Part shown: one piece after another, positions 1 to 12,254 of the stretch
Numbering within the stretch: the first letter of the stretch is position 1
Layout of the letters: every line of letters begins with the position of its first letter
Assembly: GCA_036250195.1 (NCBI GenBank)
Contig: JAVHZZ010000012.1
Span: 89,360,591-89,424,590, forward strand
DNA: 64,000 nt
Source: Mixophyes australis
Lineage: Eukaryota > Chordata > Amphibia > Anura > Limnodynastidae
Direction of reading: 5' to 3'
Translations under genes and position numbers: made by a program
Notes under the pieces: model-generated
Told to the model about the DNA's origin: nothing
Seen by the model: the letters and a program-made list of their open reading frames with translations, nothing else
Databases searched by the model: none

Positions 1-270
1 AATCATGAATCATGAATTGAATCATGAATCATTAATCGAATCATGAATCGAATCATGAATCATGAATCGAATCATGAATTGAATCATGAATCATTAATCG
101 AATCATGAATTGAATCATGAATTGAATCATGAATCATGAATCCTAAATCGGATCATGAATCATGAATTGAATCATAAAACATGAATCGAATCATGAATCA
201 TGAATCATGAATTGAATCATGAAGCGAATCATAAATCATGAATTGAATCATGAATCATGAATCATGAATT

Positions 271-316
271 GAATCTTGCTACATGAATCATGAATTGAAT
301 CTTGAATCATGAATCG
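271..316 (+). repeat. Module C (GAATCTTGCTTC marker), first of 18 copies
   Basis: Module C is a 46-bp variant block starting GAATCTTGCTTC and containing a second GAATCTTGAATC. I find it at 271, 1981, 4918, 6740, 6911, 7683, 13758, 14126, 22947, 29093, 30644, 33056, 35376, 37793, 39538, 41814, 47499 and 63836. Spellings form lineages: TTGCTAC at 271 and 39538, TTTCTTC at 1981 and 7683, TTACTTC at 13758 and 14126, and TTGCTTC elsewhere. In nine cases it follows module G by 170-372 bp. It serves only as a positional marker; no function is implied. Confidence 0.9.
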
Positions 317-803
317 AATCATGAATCGAATCATGAATCATGAATTGAATCATGAATCATGAATCGAATCATGAATCATTAATCGAATCATGAATCATTA
401 ATCGAATCATGAATTGAATCATGAATCATGAATTGAATCATGAATTGAATCATGAATCGAATCATGAATCGAATCATGAATCATGAATCATGAATTTAAT
501 CATGAATTATGTATTGAATCATGAATTGAATCATGAATCGAATCATGAATCATGAATCATAAATCGGATCATGAATCATGAATTGAATCATAAATCATAA
601 ATTGAATCATGAATCATGAATCGAATCATGAATCATGAATTGAATTATGAATCGAATCATGAATCATGAATCGAATCATGAATCATGAATCATGAATCAT
701 GAATTTAATCATGAATTATGTATTGAATCATGAATTGAATCATGAATCGAATCATGAATCATGAATCATGTATTGAATCATAAATCATGAATCATGAATT
801 ATG

Positions 804-900
804 AATAAAAACATGATTTGAATCATGAATCATAAATCGAATCATGAATCATTAATCAAATCATGAATCATTACTTGAATCATGAATTGAATAATAAATC
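804..900 (+). repeat. Module B (AATAAAAACATG to AATAATAAATC), first of 18 copies
   Basis: Module B is about 97 bp. It begins AATAAAAACATG, passes through CATTAATCAAATC and CATTACTTGAATC, and ends AATAATAAATC. Three lineages are visible. AATAAAAACATG occurs at 804, 4006, 5793, 9613, 12769, 16044 and 40960. AATTAAAACATG occurs at 27826, 28103, 50912, 51183, 58419 and 58690, always in pairs. AATAAACACATG occurs at 45106, 53416, 55559, 60894 and 62737. Some copies are trimmed, for example 28103 and 51183. It contains the hexamer AATAAA, which is probably incidental in such A-rich DNA. In fuller cycles it lies 360-540 bp after F and 680-840 bp before G. Confidence 0.9.
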
Positions 901-1000
901 ATGAATCATGAAATGAATCATGAATCGAATCATAAATCATTAATCGAATCATGAATTGAATCATGAATCATGAATCGAATCATGAATCATAAATAGAATC

Positions 1001-1270
1001 ATGATTCATGAATCATGAATTGAATCATGATTCATGAATCATGAATCGAATCATGAATCAAGAATCATGAATCCAATCATGAATCAAGAATCATGAATCT
1101 AATCATGAATCATGAATTGAATCATGAATCGAATCATGATTCATGAATCATGAATTGAATCATGATTCATGAATCATGAATCGAATCATGAATCAAGAAT
1201 CATGAATCCAATCATGAATCAAGAATCATGAATCTAATCATGAATCATGAATTGAATCATGAATCGAATC
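1001..1270. repeat. 135-bp perfect-period tandem duplication
   Basis: Two copies of a 135-bp block stand side by side. The rare words AATCCAATC (near 1071 and 1206) and AATCTAATC (near 1100 and 1235) recur at an offset of exactly 135 bp. The starting ATGATTCATG also repeats, at 1001 and 1136. Each copy includes palindromic GATTCATGAATC and CAAGAATC variants. Confidence 0.85.
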
Positions 1271-1608
1271 ATGATTCATGAATCATGAATCGAATCATGA
1301 ATCAAGAATCATGAATCGAATCATGAATCAAGAATCATGAATTGAATCATGAATCATGAATTGAATCATGAATCATTAATCGAATCATGAATCATAAATT
1401 GAATCATGAATCGAATCATGAATTGAATCATGAATCATTAATCGAATCATGAATTGAATCATGAAATGAATCAAGAATCATGAATCATGAATTGAATCAT
1501 GAATCATAAATCGGATCATGAATCATGAATTGAATCATAAAACATGAATCGAATCATGAAATGAATCATGAATCATGAAACATGAATTGAATCATAAAAC
1601 ATGTATCG

Positions 1609-1650
1609 AATCGTAAATCATGAATCAAATCGTATATCATGAATCGAGTC
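1609..1650 (+). repeat. Module G (AATCGTAAATC marker), first of 14 copies
   Basis: Module G reads AATCGTAAATC, CAAATCGTAAATC (here TATATC) and GAATCGAGTC. Copies start at 1609, 5399, 7380, 13524, 16811, 28854, 30322, 35054, 41644, 45914, 47248, 54219, 61661 and 63578. The first three share CATGTATCG and CGTATATC. The last five known copies from 45914 on (except none at other sites) end GAATTGAGTC instead of GAATCGAGTC, creating a TGAGTCA. G is followed by module C in nine places and by D2 in three (45914, 54219, 61661). Confidence 0.9.
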
Positions 1651-2735
1651 ATGAATCGAATCATGAATCATGAATTGAATCATGAATCATGAATCGAATC
1701 ATGAATCATGAATTGAATCATGAATCATGAATTGAATCATGAATCATTAATCGAATCATGAATCATGAATCACGAATCGAATCATGAATCAAATCATGAA
1801 TCATGAATCGAATCATGAATCATGAATTGAATCATGAATCATGAATTGAATCATGAATCATTAATCGAATCATGAATCATGAATCACGAATCGAATCATG
1901 AATCGAATCATGAATCATGAATTGAATCATGAATCATGAATTGAATCATGAATCATGAATTGAATCATGAATCATGAATTGAATCTTTCTTCATGAATCA
2001 TGAATTGAATCTTGAATCATGAATCGAATCATGAATCGAATCATGAATCATGAATTGAATCATGAATCAAATCATGAATCATTAATCGGATCATGAATTG
2101 AATCATGAATCATGAATTGAATCATGAATCATGAATTGAATCATGAATCATGAATCATGAATCGAATCATGAATCATGAATCATGAATTGAATCCTAAAT
2201 CATGAAATGAATCATGAATTGAATCATGAATCATGAATCGAATCATAAATTGAATCATGTATCATGAATCATGAAATGAATCATGAATCATGAATTGAAT
2301 TATGAATCATGAAATGAATCATGAATCGAATCATGAATTGAATCATGAATCATGAATCGAATCATGAACCATGAATTGAATCATGAATCATGAATTGAAT
2401 CATGAATGGAATCATGAATCATTAATCGAATCATGAATCATGAATTGAATCGTGAATCATGAATCGAATCATAAATTGAATCATGAATCATGAAATGAAT
2501 CATGAATCATGAATTGAATCATGAATCATGAATTGAATCATGAATCATGGATTGAATCGTGAATCATGAATCGAATCATAAATTGAATCATGAATCATGA
2601 AATGAATCATGAATCATAAATTGAATCATGAATCGAATCATGAATCATGAATCATGAATTGAATCATGAATCATGAATCATGAATCATGAATTGAATCAT
2701 GAATCGAATCATGAATCATGAATTTAATCATGAAT

Positions 2736-2751
2736 CATGTATTGAATAATG
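2736..2751 (+). repeat. Module I (CATGTATTGAATAATG marker), first of 21 copies
   Basis: The 16-bp word CATGTATTGAATAATG starts at 2736, 8497, 10319, 10419, 14874, 14962, 17943, 18036, 20170, 20270, 20377, 23676, 23776, 25401, 25501, 31337, 36107, 42334, 42396, 42496 and 48436. It is usually preceded by GAATTTAATC. Copies are often doubled or tripled at 62-107 bp spacing, most often 100 bp. The last I of each group lies 333-442 bp upstream of ten of the eleven D1 modules. The exception is D1 at 56441, where a duplication breakpoint falls between I and D1. Confidence 0.9.
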
Positions 2752-3177
2752 AATTGAATCATGAATCGAATCATAAATCATGAATCATGAATCATGAATC
2801 ATGAATTGAATCATGAATCATTAATCGAATCATGAATCATGAATTAAATTGAATCATTATTCATTAATCATGAATTGAATCATGAATCATGAATCATGAA
2901 TCATATCATGAATCATGAATCATTAATTGAATCATGAATCATGAATCGAATCATGAATCATGAATTGAATCATGAATCGAATCATGAATCGAATCATGAA
3001 TCATGAATCATGAATCGAATCATGAATCATGAATCGAATCATGAATCATGAATCATGAATCGAATCATGAATCATGAATCATGAATCGAATCATGAATCA
3101 TGAATCGAATCATGAATCATGAATCATGAATCGAATCATGAATCATGAATCGAATCATGAATCGAATCATGAATCAT

Positions 3178-3247
3178 GAATTGATTCCTAAATCATGAAA
3201 TGAATCATGATTTGAGTCATGAATCATGAATCATAAATCGGATCATG
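3178..3247 (+). repeat. Module D1 (GAATTGATTCCTAAATC marker), first of 11 copies
   Basis: Module D1 is about 70 bp: GAATTGATTCCTAAATC, then GAAATGAATC, GATTTGAGTC and CATAAATCGGATC. It starts at 3178, 8830, 10766, 15338, 18421, 20741, 24109, 25860, 42865, 48834 and 56441. Most copies carry an exact TGAGTCA. Variants are TTCGAGTC in the 15338 copy and TTTCAGTC in both 24109 and 25860, the latter shared because those two are a recent duplication. Confidence 0.9.
3213..3219. other. TGAGTCA site, exact AP-1/bZIP core inside D1
   Basis: A single base change in the common TGAATCA gives TGAGTCA, the exact core of AP-1/GCN4-type bZIP sites. The same site occurs in most D1 and D2 copies, in the GAATTGAGTCATG stretch before F, and in late G modules. 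The related TGACTCA is at 19071, 21455, 26631, 32190 and 49616. This is motif matching only; whether any protein binds is unknown. Confidence 0.5.
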
Positions 3248-3729
3248 AATCATGAATTGAATCATAAAACATGAATCGAATCATGAATCATGAATCGAAT
3301 CATAAATTGAATCATGAATCATGAATCACGAATCGAATCATGAATAATGAATTGAATCATGAATTGAATCATGAATCATGAATTGAATCATGAATTATGA
3401 ATCAAATCATGAATCATGAATCATGAATTGAATCATGAATCATTAATCGAATCATGAATCATGAATTAAATTGAATCATGATTCATAAATCATGAATTGA
3501 ATCATGAATCTTGAATCATAAATCGGATCATGAATTGAATCATAAATCATAAATTGAATCATGAATCATGAATCGAATTATGAATCATGAATTGAATCAT
3601 GAATCGATTCATGAATCATGAATCGAATCATGAATCATGAATCATGAATTTAATCATGAATTATTTATTGAATCATGAATTGAATCATGAATCGAATCAT
3701 GAATCATGAATCGAATCATGAATCATGAA

Positions 3730-5520
3730 TCGAATCATGAATCATAAATCGGATCATGAATCATGAATTGAATCATAAATCATAAATTGAATCATGAATC
3801 ATGAATCGAATCATGAATCATGAATTGAATCATAAATCATGAATTGAATCATGAATCGAATCATGAATCATGAATCGAATCATGAATCATGAATCGAATC
3901 ATGAATCATGAATTTAATCATGAATTATGTATTGAATCATGAATTGAATCATGAATCGAATCATGAATCATGTATTGAATCATAAATCATGAATCATGAA
4001 TCATGAATAAAAACATGAATTGAATCATGAATCATAAATCGAATCATGAATCATTAATCAAATCATGAATCATTACTTGAATCATGAATTGAATAATAAA
4101 TCATAAATTATGAAATGAATCATGAATTGAATCATGAATCGAATCATAAATCATTAATCGAATCATGAATCCTGAATTGAATCATGAATTGAATCATGAA
4201 TCGAATCATGAATCATAAATAGAATCATGATTCATGAATCATGAATTGAATCATGATTCATGAATCATGAATCGAATCATGAATCAAGAATCATGAATCG
4301 AATCATGAATCAAGAATCATGAATCGAATCATGAATCATGAATTGAATCATGAATCGAATCATGAATTGAATCATGAATCGAATCATGAATCATGAATTG
4401 AATCGTGAATCATGAATCGAATCATAAATTGAATCATGAATCATGAAATGAATCATGAATCATGAATTGAATCATGGATCATGAATTGAATCATGAATCA
4501 TTAATCGAATCATGAATCATAAATTGAATCATGAATCGAATCATGAATTGAATCATGAATCATTAATCGAATCATGAATTGAATCATGAAATGAATCAAG
4601 AATCATGAATCATGAATTGAATCAAGAATCATGAATCATGAATTGAATCATGAATCATGAATTGAATCATAAAACATGAATCGAATCATGAATCATGAAT
4701 TGAATCATGAATCATGATTCGAATCATGAATCATGATTCGAATCATGAATCATGAATCGAATCATGAATCATGAATCAAATCATGAATCATGAATTGAAT
4801 CATGAATAATTAATCGAATCATGAATCATGAATCACGAATCGAATCATGAATCATGAATCGAATCATGAATCATGAATTGAATCATGAATCATGAACTGA
4901 ATCATGAATCATGAATTGAATCTTGCTTCATGAATCATGAATTGAATCTTGAATCATGAATCGAATCATGAATCGAATCATGAATCATGAATTGAATCAT
5001 GAATCGAATCATGAATCATTAATCGAATCATGAATTGAATCATGAATTTAATCATGAATCATGAATCATGAATCATGAATTGAATCATGAATCATGAATC
5101 GAATCATGAATCATGAATCATGAATTGAATCCTAAATCATGAAATGAATCATGAAATGAATCATGAATTGAATCATGAATCATGAATCGAATCATAAATT
5201 GAATCATGTATCATGAATCATGAAATGAATCATGAATCATGAATTGAATTATGAAATGAATCAAGAATCATGAATCATGAATTGAATCATGAATCATAAA
5301 TCGGATCATGAATCATGAATTGAATCATAAAACATGAATCGAATCATGAAATGAATCATGAATCATGAAACATGAATTGAATCATAAAACATGTATCGAA
5401 TCGTAAATCATGAATCAAATCGTATATCATGAATCGAGTCATGAATCATGAATCATGAATTGAATCATGAATCATGATTCGAATTATGAATCATGATTCG
5501 AATCATGAATCATGAATCGA
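3730..5520. repeat. 1.8-2.0 kb tandem duplication, copy 1
   Basis: This unit starts near CATAAATCGG at 3744 and carries B at 4006, C at 4918 and G at 5399. It is repeated immediately downstream at about 5521-7510. Marker offsets are 1787 at the start and at B, 1822 at C and 1981 at G. The increase near the end is due mostly to an extra 171-bp copy inside copy 2. Here C precedes G, against the usual order, which marks an old back-jump near 5245. Confidence 0.85.
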
Positions 5521-6067
5521 ATCATGAATCATAAATCGGATCATGAATCATGAATTGAATCATAAATCATAAATTGAATCATGAATCATGAATCGAATCA
5601 TGAATCATGAATTGAATCATAAATCATGAATTGAATCATGAATCGAATCATGAATCATGAATCGAATCATGAATCATGAATCGAATCATGAATCATGAAT
5701 TTAATCATGAATTATGTATTGAATCATGAATTGAATCATGAATCGAATCATGAATCATGTATTGAATCATAAATCATGAATCATGAATCATGAATAAAAA
5801 CATGAATTGAATCATGAATCATAAATCGAATCATGAATCATTAATCAAATCATGAATCATTACTTGAATCATGAATTGAATAATAAATCATAAATCATGA
5901 AATGAATCATGAATTGAATCATGAATCGAATCATAAATCATTAATCGAATCATGAATCCTGAATTGAATCATGAATTGAATCATGAATCATGAATCGAAT
6001 CATGAATCATAAATGGAATCATGATTCATGAATCATGAATTGAATCATGATTCATGAATCATGAATC

Positions 6068-6197
6068 GAATCATGAATCAAGAATCATGAATCGAATCAT
6101 GAATCAAGAATCATGAATCGAATCATGAATCAAGAATCATGAATCGAATCATGAATCAAGAATCATGAATCGAATCATGAATCAAGAATCATGAATC
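6068..6197. repeat. Five perfect 26-bp units (7+7+7+5) with CAAG variant
   Basis: The 26-bp unit contains CAAGAATC, whose C falls at 6079, 6105, 6131, 6157 and 6183, exactly 26 bp apart. This is a small, homogeneous local expansion. A matching five-copy run lies at 9876-10005. Most other cycles have two CAAG units at this place, just after B. Confidence 0.92.
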
Positions 6198-6739
6198 GAA
6201 TCATGAATCATGAATTGAATCATGAATCGAATCATGAATCATGAATTGAATCGTGAATCATGAATCGAATCATAAATTGAATCATGAATCATGAAATGAA
6301 TCATGAATCATGAATTGAATCATGGATCATGAATTGAATCATGAATCATTAATCGAATCATGAATCATAAATTGAATCATGAATCGAATCATGAATTGAA
6401 TCATGAATCATTAATCGAATCATGAATTGAATCATGAAATGAATCAAGAATAATGAATCATGAATTGAATCATGAATCATGAATTGAATCATAAAACATG
6501 AATCGAATCATGAATCATGAATTGAATCATGAATCATGATTCGAATCATGAATCATGATTCGAATCATGAATCATGAATCGAATCATGAATCATGAATCG
6601 AATCATGAATCATGAATTGAATCATGAATAATTAATCGAATCATGAATCATGAATCACGAATCGAATCATGAATCATGAATCGAATCATGAATCATGAAT
6701 TGAATCATGAATCATGAATTGAATCATGAATCATGAATT

Positions 6740-7081
6740 GAATCTTGCTTCATGAATCATGAATTGAATCTTGAATCATGAATCGAATCATGAATCGAAT
6801 CATGAATCATGAATTGAATCATGAATCGAATCATGAATCATTAATCGAATAATGAATTGAATCATGAATCATGAATTTAATCATGAATCATGAATCATGA
6901 ATCATGAATTGAATCTTGCTTCATGAATCATGAATTGAATCTTGAATCATGAATCGAATCATGAATCGAATCATGAATCATGAATTGAATCATGAATCGA
7001 ATCATGAATCATTAATCGAATAATGAATTGAATCATGAATCATGAATTTAATCATGAATCATGAATCATGAATCATGAATT
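6740..7081. repeat. 171-bp tandem duplication of module C
   Basis: Two 171-bp copies start at 6740 and 6911. I compared them base by base and saw no difference, including the rare CGAATAATGAATTG in each. 171 is 9 x 19, in keeping with the unit structure. It is the youngest-looking small duplication in the left part of the window. Confidence 0.92.
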
Positions 7082-8240
7082 GAATCATGAATCATGAATC
7101 GAATCATGAATCATGAATCATGAATTGAATCCTAAATCATGAAATGAATCATGAATTGAATCATGAATCGAATCATAAATTGAATCATGTATCATGAATC
7201 ATGAAATGAATCATGAATCATGAATTGAATTATGAAATGAATCAAGAATCATGAATCATGAATTGAATCATGAATCATAAATCGGATCATGAATCATGAA
7301 TTGAATCATAAAACATGAATCGAATCATGAAATGAATCATGAATCATGAAACATGAATTGAATCATAAAACATGTATCGAATCGTAAATCATGAATCAAA
7401 TCGTATATCATGAATCGAGTCATGAATCATGAATCGAATCATGAATCATGAATTGAATCATGAATCATGATTCGAATCATGAATCATGATTCGAATCATG
7501 AATCATGAATCGAATCATGAATCATGAATCGAATCATGAATCATGAATTGAATCATGAATCATGAATTGAATCATGAATCATTAATCGAATCATGAATCA
7601 TGAATCACGAATCGAATCATGAATCGAATCATGAATCATGAATTGAATCATGAATCATGAATTGAATCATGAATTATGAATTGAATCTTTCTTCATGAAT
7701 CATGAATTGAATCTTGAATCATGAATCGAATCATGAATCGAATCATGAATCATGAATTGAATCATGAATCGAATCATGAATCATTAATCGAATCATGAAT
7801 TGAATCATGAATCATGAATTGAATCATGAATCATGAATCATGAATTGAATCATGAATCATGAATCATGAATTGAATCATGAATCATGAATCATGAATCGA
7901 ATCATGAATCATGAATTGAATCCTAAATCATGAAATGAATCATGAATTGAATCATGAATCATGAATCGAATCATAAATTGAATCATGTATCATGAATCAT
8001 GAAATGAATCATGAATCATGAATTGAATTATGAATCATGAAATGAATCATGAATCGAATCATGAATTGAATCATGAATCATGAATCGAATCATGAACCAT
8101 GAATTGAATCATGAATCATGAATTGAATCATGAATGGAATCATGAATCATTAATCGAATCATGAATCATGAATTGAATCGTGAATCATGAATCGAATCAT
8201 AAATTGAATCATGAATCATGAAATGAATCATGAATTGAAT

Positions 8241-8282
8241 CATGGATCATGAATTGAATCATGAATCATGGATTGAATCGTG
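8241..8282 (+). repeat. Module H (CATGGATC and CATGGATTG pair)
   Basis: Module H is the pair CATGGATC and CATGGATTGAATCGTG, 26-27 bp apart. Full pairs begin at 8241, 10129, 14684, 17753, 19999, 23486, 25211, 42137 and 48097. Single words occur at 2546, 4473, 6321 and 48203. H lies after C and before I in the cycle. It is missing from about 27-42 kb and from the 48.5-63.3 kb duplication. Confidence 0.88.
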
Positions 8283-9875
8283 AATCATGAATCGAATCAT
8301 AAATTGAATCATGAATCATGAAATGAATCATGAATCATAAATTGAATCATGAATCGAATCATGAATCATGAATCATGAATTGAATCATGAATCATGAATC
8401 ATGAATCATGAATTGAATCATGAATCATGAATCATGAATCATGAATTGAATCATGAATCATGAATCGAATCATGAATCATGAATTTAATCATGAATCATG
8501 TATTGAATAATGAATTGAATCATGAATCGAATCATGAATCATGAATCATGAATTGAATCATGAATCATTAATCGAATCATGAATCATGAATCGAATCATG
8601 AATCATGAATTGAATCATGAAACATGAATCGAATCATGAATCGAATCATGAATCATGAATCATGAATCGAATCATGAATCGAATCATGAATCATGAATCA
8701 TGAATCATGAATCGAATCATGAATCATGAATCATGAATCGATTCATGAATCATGAATCGAATCATGAATCATGAATCGAATCATGAATCATGAATCGAAT
8801 CATGAATCATGAATCGAATCATGAATCATGAATTGATTCCTAAATCATGAAATGAATCATGATTTGAGTCATGAATCATGAATCATAAATCGGATCATGA
8901 ATCATGAATTGAATCATAAAACATGAATCGAATCATGAATCATGAATCGAATCATAAATTGAATCATGAATCATGAATCACGAATCGAATCATGAATAAT
9001 GAATTGAATCATGAATTGAATCATGAATCATGAATTGAATCATGAATTATGAATCAAATCATGAATCATGAATTGAATCATGAATCATTAATCGAATCAT
9101 GAATCATGAATTAAATTGAATCATGATTCATAAATCATGAATTGAATCATGAATCTTGAATCATAAATCGGATCATGAATCATGAATTGAATCATAAATC
9201 ATAAATTGAATCTTGAATCATGAATCAAATTATGAATCATGAATTGAATCATGAATCGATTCATGAATCATGAATCGAATCATGAATCAAGAATCATGAA
9301 TTGAATCATGAATTATTTATTGAATCATGCATTGAATCATGAATCGAATCATGAATCATGAATCGAATCATGAATCATGAATCGAATCATGAATCATAAA
9401 TCGGATCATGAATCATGAATTGAATCATAAATCATAAATTGAATCATGAATCGAATCATGAATCATGAATCGAATCATGAATCATGAATCGAATCATGAA
9501 TCGAATCATGAATCATGAATTTAATCATGAATTATGTATTGAATCATGAATTGAATCATGAATCGAATCATGAATCATGTATTGAATCATAAATCATGAA
9601 TCATGAATCATGAATAAAAACATGAATTGAATCATGAATCATAAATCGAATCATGAATCATTAATCAAATCATGAATCATTACTTGAATCATGAATTGAA
9701 TAATAAATCATAAATCATGAAATGAATCATGAATTGAATCATGAATCGAATCATAAATCATTAATCGAATCATGAATCCTGAATTGAATCATGAATTGAA
9801 TCATGAATCATGAATCATAAATAGAATCATGATTCATGAATCATGAATTGAATCATGATTCATGAATCATGAATC

Positions 9876-10005
9876 GAATCATGAATCAAGAATCATGAAT
9901 CGAATCATGAATCAAGAATCATGAATCGAATCATGAATCAAGAATCATGAATCGAATCATGAATCAAGAATCATGAATCGAATCATGAATCAAGAATCAT
10001 GAATC
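9876..10005. repeat. Second run of five 26-bp CAAG units
   Basis: CAAGAATC recurs with its C at 9887, 9913, 9939, 9965 and 9991, exactly 26 bp apart. It has the same unit and copy number as the run at 6068-6197, although the 3-kb block copy at 4270-4330 has only two. Shared expansion or exchange between the two runs is likely. Confidence 0.92.
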
Positions 10006-11620
10006 GAATCATGAATCATGAATTGAATCATGAATCGAATCATGAATCATGAATTGAATCGTGAATCATGAATCGAATCATAAATTGAATCATGAATTAT
10101 GAAATGAATCATGAATTATGAATTGAATCATGGATCATGAATTGAATCATGAATCATGGATTGAATCGTGAATCATGAATCGAATCATAAATCGAATCAT
10201 GAATCATGAAATGAATCATGAAATGAATCATGAATCATAAATTGAATCATGAATCGAATCATGAATCATGAATCATGAATCATGAAATGAATCATGAATC
10301 ATGAATTTAATCATGAATCATGTATTGAATAATGAATTGAATCATGAATCGAATCATGAATCATGAATCATGAATTGAATCATGAATCGAATCATGAATC
10401 ATGAATTTAATCATGAATCATGTATTGAATAATGAATTGAATCATGAATCATGAATTGAATCATGAATCATTAATCGAATCATGAATCATGAATTAAATT
10501 GAATCATGATTCATTAATCATGAATTGAATCATGAATCATGAATCATGAATCATATCATGAATCATGAATCATTAATTGAATCATGAATCATGAATCGAA
10601 TCATAAATCATGAATTGAATGATGAAACATGAATCGAATCATGAATCGAATCATGAATCATGAATCATGAATCATGAATCGAATCATGAATCATGAATCA
10701 TGAATCGAATCATGAATCATGAATCGAATCATGAATCATGAATCGAATCATGAATCATGAATCATGAATTGATTCCTAAATCATGAAATGAATCATGATT
10801 TGAGTCATGAATCATGAATCATAAATCGGATCATGAATCATGAATTGAATCATAAAACATGAATCGAATCATGAATCATGAATCGAATCATAAATTGAAT
10901 CATGAATCATGAATCACGAATCGAATCATGAATAATGAATTGAATAATGAATTATGAATCAAATCATGAATCATGAATCATGAATTGAATCATGAATCAT
11001 TAATCGAATCATGAATCATGAATTAAATTGAATCATGATTCATTAATCATGAATTGAATCATGAATCATGAATCATGAATCAAATCATGAATCATGAATC
11101 ATTAATTGAATCATGAATCGAATCATGAATCTTGAATTGAATTGAATCATGATTCATGATTCATGAATTGAATCATGAATCACAAATCATGAATTGAATC
11201 ATGAATCATGAATCATGAATTGAATCATGAATCATGAATTGAATCATGAAACATGAATCGAATCATGAACCATGAATAATGAATCATGAATTGAATCATG
11301 AATCATGAATCGAATCATGAATCGAATCATGAATCGAATCATGAATCATTAATTGAATCATGAATCATGAATTGAATCATAAATTGAATCATGAATCATA
11401 ATTCATGAATTGAATCATGAATCTTGAATCATGAATCGAATAATGAATAAAGAATTGAATCATGAATTGAATCATGAATCATTAATTAAATCATTAATCA
11501 TGAATTGAATCATGAATCATGAATCGAATCAAGAATCATGAATCGAATAATGAATCGAATCATGAATCAAGAATCGAATCATGAATCATGAATTGAATCC
11601 TAAATCATGAATCGAATCAT

Positions 11621-11661
11621 GAATTGAATCCTAAATCATGAAATGAATCATGATTTGAGTC
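11621..11661 (+). repeat. Module D2 (GAATTGAATCCTAAATC plus GATTTGAGTC), first of 12 copies
   Basis: D2 resembles D1 but keeps GAATTGAATCC where D1 has GAATTGATTCC. With the downstream GATTTGAGTC it occurs at 11621, 19367, 21760, 26931, 43957, 46110, 49907, 52270, 54422, 57450, 59770 and 61864. Each copy is followed by module E 168-211 bp later without exception. The copy at 43957 reads CCAAAATC. A relative without GATTTGAGTC follows C in many cycles. D1 and D2 probably arose from one block by an old duplication. Confidence 0.9.
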
Positions 11662-11788
11662 ATGAATCATGAATCATAAATCGGATCATGAATCATGAAT
11701 TGAATCATAAAACATGAATCGAATCATGAATCATGAATCATGAAATGAATCATGAAATGAATCATGAATCATGAATTGAATCATGAAT

Positions 11789-11829
11789 CAATGAACATGA
11801 ATTGAATCATAAAACATGAATTGAATCAT
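11789..11829 (+). repeat. Module E (CAATGAACATG marker), first of 12 copies
   Basis: E is marked by CAATGAACATG followed by CATAAAACATG. It starts at 11789, 19554, 21959, 27130, 44149, 46290, 50118, 52462, 54614, 57649, 59962 and 62056. It always follows D2. Nine of the twelve are followed by F or by a site where a visible deletion or breakpoint removes F. Confidence 0.9.
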
Positions 11830-12231
11830 ATATCATGAATCGAATCGTGAATCATGAATCGAATCATAAATTGAATCATGAATCGAAACATGAATTATGA
11901 ATCATTAATTAAATCATGAATCATTAATTAAATCATGAATCATGAATCATGAATTGAATCATGAATTGAATCATGAATCATGAATCATGAATTTAATCAT
12001 GAAACATGAACTGAATCATGAATCATGAATTGAATCATGAAACATGAACTGAATCATGAATCATGAATTGAATCATGAATTATGAATTGAATCATGAATT
12101 GAATCATGAATCGAATCATGAATCTAATCATGAATCATGAATTGAGTCATGAATCATGAATTATGAATGAATCATGAATCATGAATTGAATCATGAATCA
12201 TGAATTATGAATGAATCATGAATCATGAATT

Positions 12232-12254
12232 GAAGCATTAAATATGAGTCGAAT
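12232..12254 (+). repeat. Module F (GAAGCATTAAATATGAG marker), first of 10 copies
   Basis: F is the most divergent short block of the array. It starts at 12232, 40563, 44583, 46710, 50522, 52846, 52891, 55041, 58060 and 60359, in most cases 384-443 bp after E. It is preceded by GAATTGAGTCATG and GAATTATGAATGAATC. It is absent after E at 19554, 21959, 27130 and 62056, each time at a duplication edge or deletion. Confidence 0.9.

Larger units (their letters stand above)
1..1000. repeat. Left-edge satellite segment with modules C and B
   Basis: This stretch opens inside the array with irregular 12- and 19-mers. It holds a C module with the rare spelling TTGCTAC at 271 and a B module at 804. Around 141 it has CCTAAATCGG, directly upstream of C; the same pairing occurs only once more, near 39465 and 39538. 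The spacing between those two markers is 57 bp longer here. It also has GAAGCGAATC near 222, a variant seen again near 40350. Nothing other than satellite is present. Confidence 0.85.
1460..4490. repeat. 3-kb block, copy 1 (G-C-H-I-D1-B order)
   Basis: This block carries G at 1609, C at 1981, a single H word at 2546, I at 2736, D1 at 3178 and B at 4006. It recurs at about 7230-10155 with the same order and the same rare spellings, including TTTCTTC in C and TATATC in G. The offset falls from 5771 at G to 5702 at C, 5652 at D1 and 5607 at B, so copy 2 has lost sequence in steps. Modules D2, E and F are absent, making this a short form of the cycle. Confidence 0.85.
5521..7510. repeat. 1.8-2.0 kb tandem duplication, copy 2
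   Basis: This is the second copy of the unit at 3730-5520, with B at 5793, C at 6740 and 6911, and G at 7380. It differs by a doubled 171-bp segment around C and by five rather than two 26-bp CAAG units at 6068-6197. The recombinant word GAATTATGAAATGAATC is shared with copy 1, so that junction predates the duplication. Confidence 0.85.
7230..10155. repeat. 3-kb block, copy 2 (G-C-H-I-D1-B order)
   Basis: This is the counterpart of 1460-4490, with G at 7380, C at 7683, H at 8241 and 8268, I at 8497, D1 at 8830 and B at 9613. Shared rare spellings are TTTCTTC in C, CGTATATC in G, and GAATTATTTATTG near 3660 and 9309. It keeps a complete H pair, whereas copy 1 keeps only the second H word. After 10155 the two copies diverge. 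Confidence 0.85.

Noticed and set aside
6740..7081. Alpha satellite, because of the 171-bp unit
   Set aside because: The length matches by coincidence (9 x 19). The sequence is GAATCAT/GAATC and shows no CENP-B box, which needs a CGGG that I do not see.
6068..10005. CRISPR array (regular 26-bp or 19-bp spacing)
   Set aside because: There are no unique spacers between repeats; every base belongs to the same repeated words, and no cas-like gene is present.
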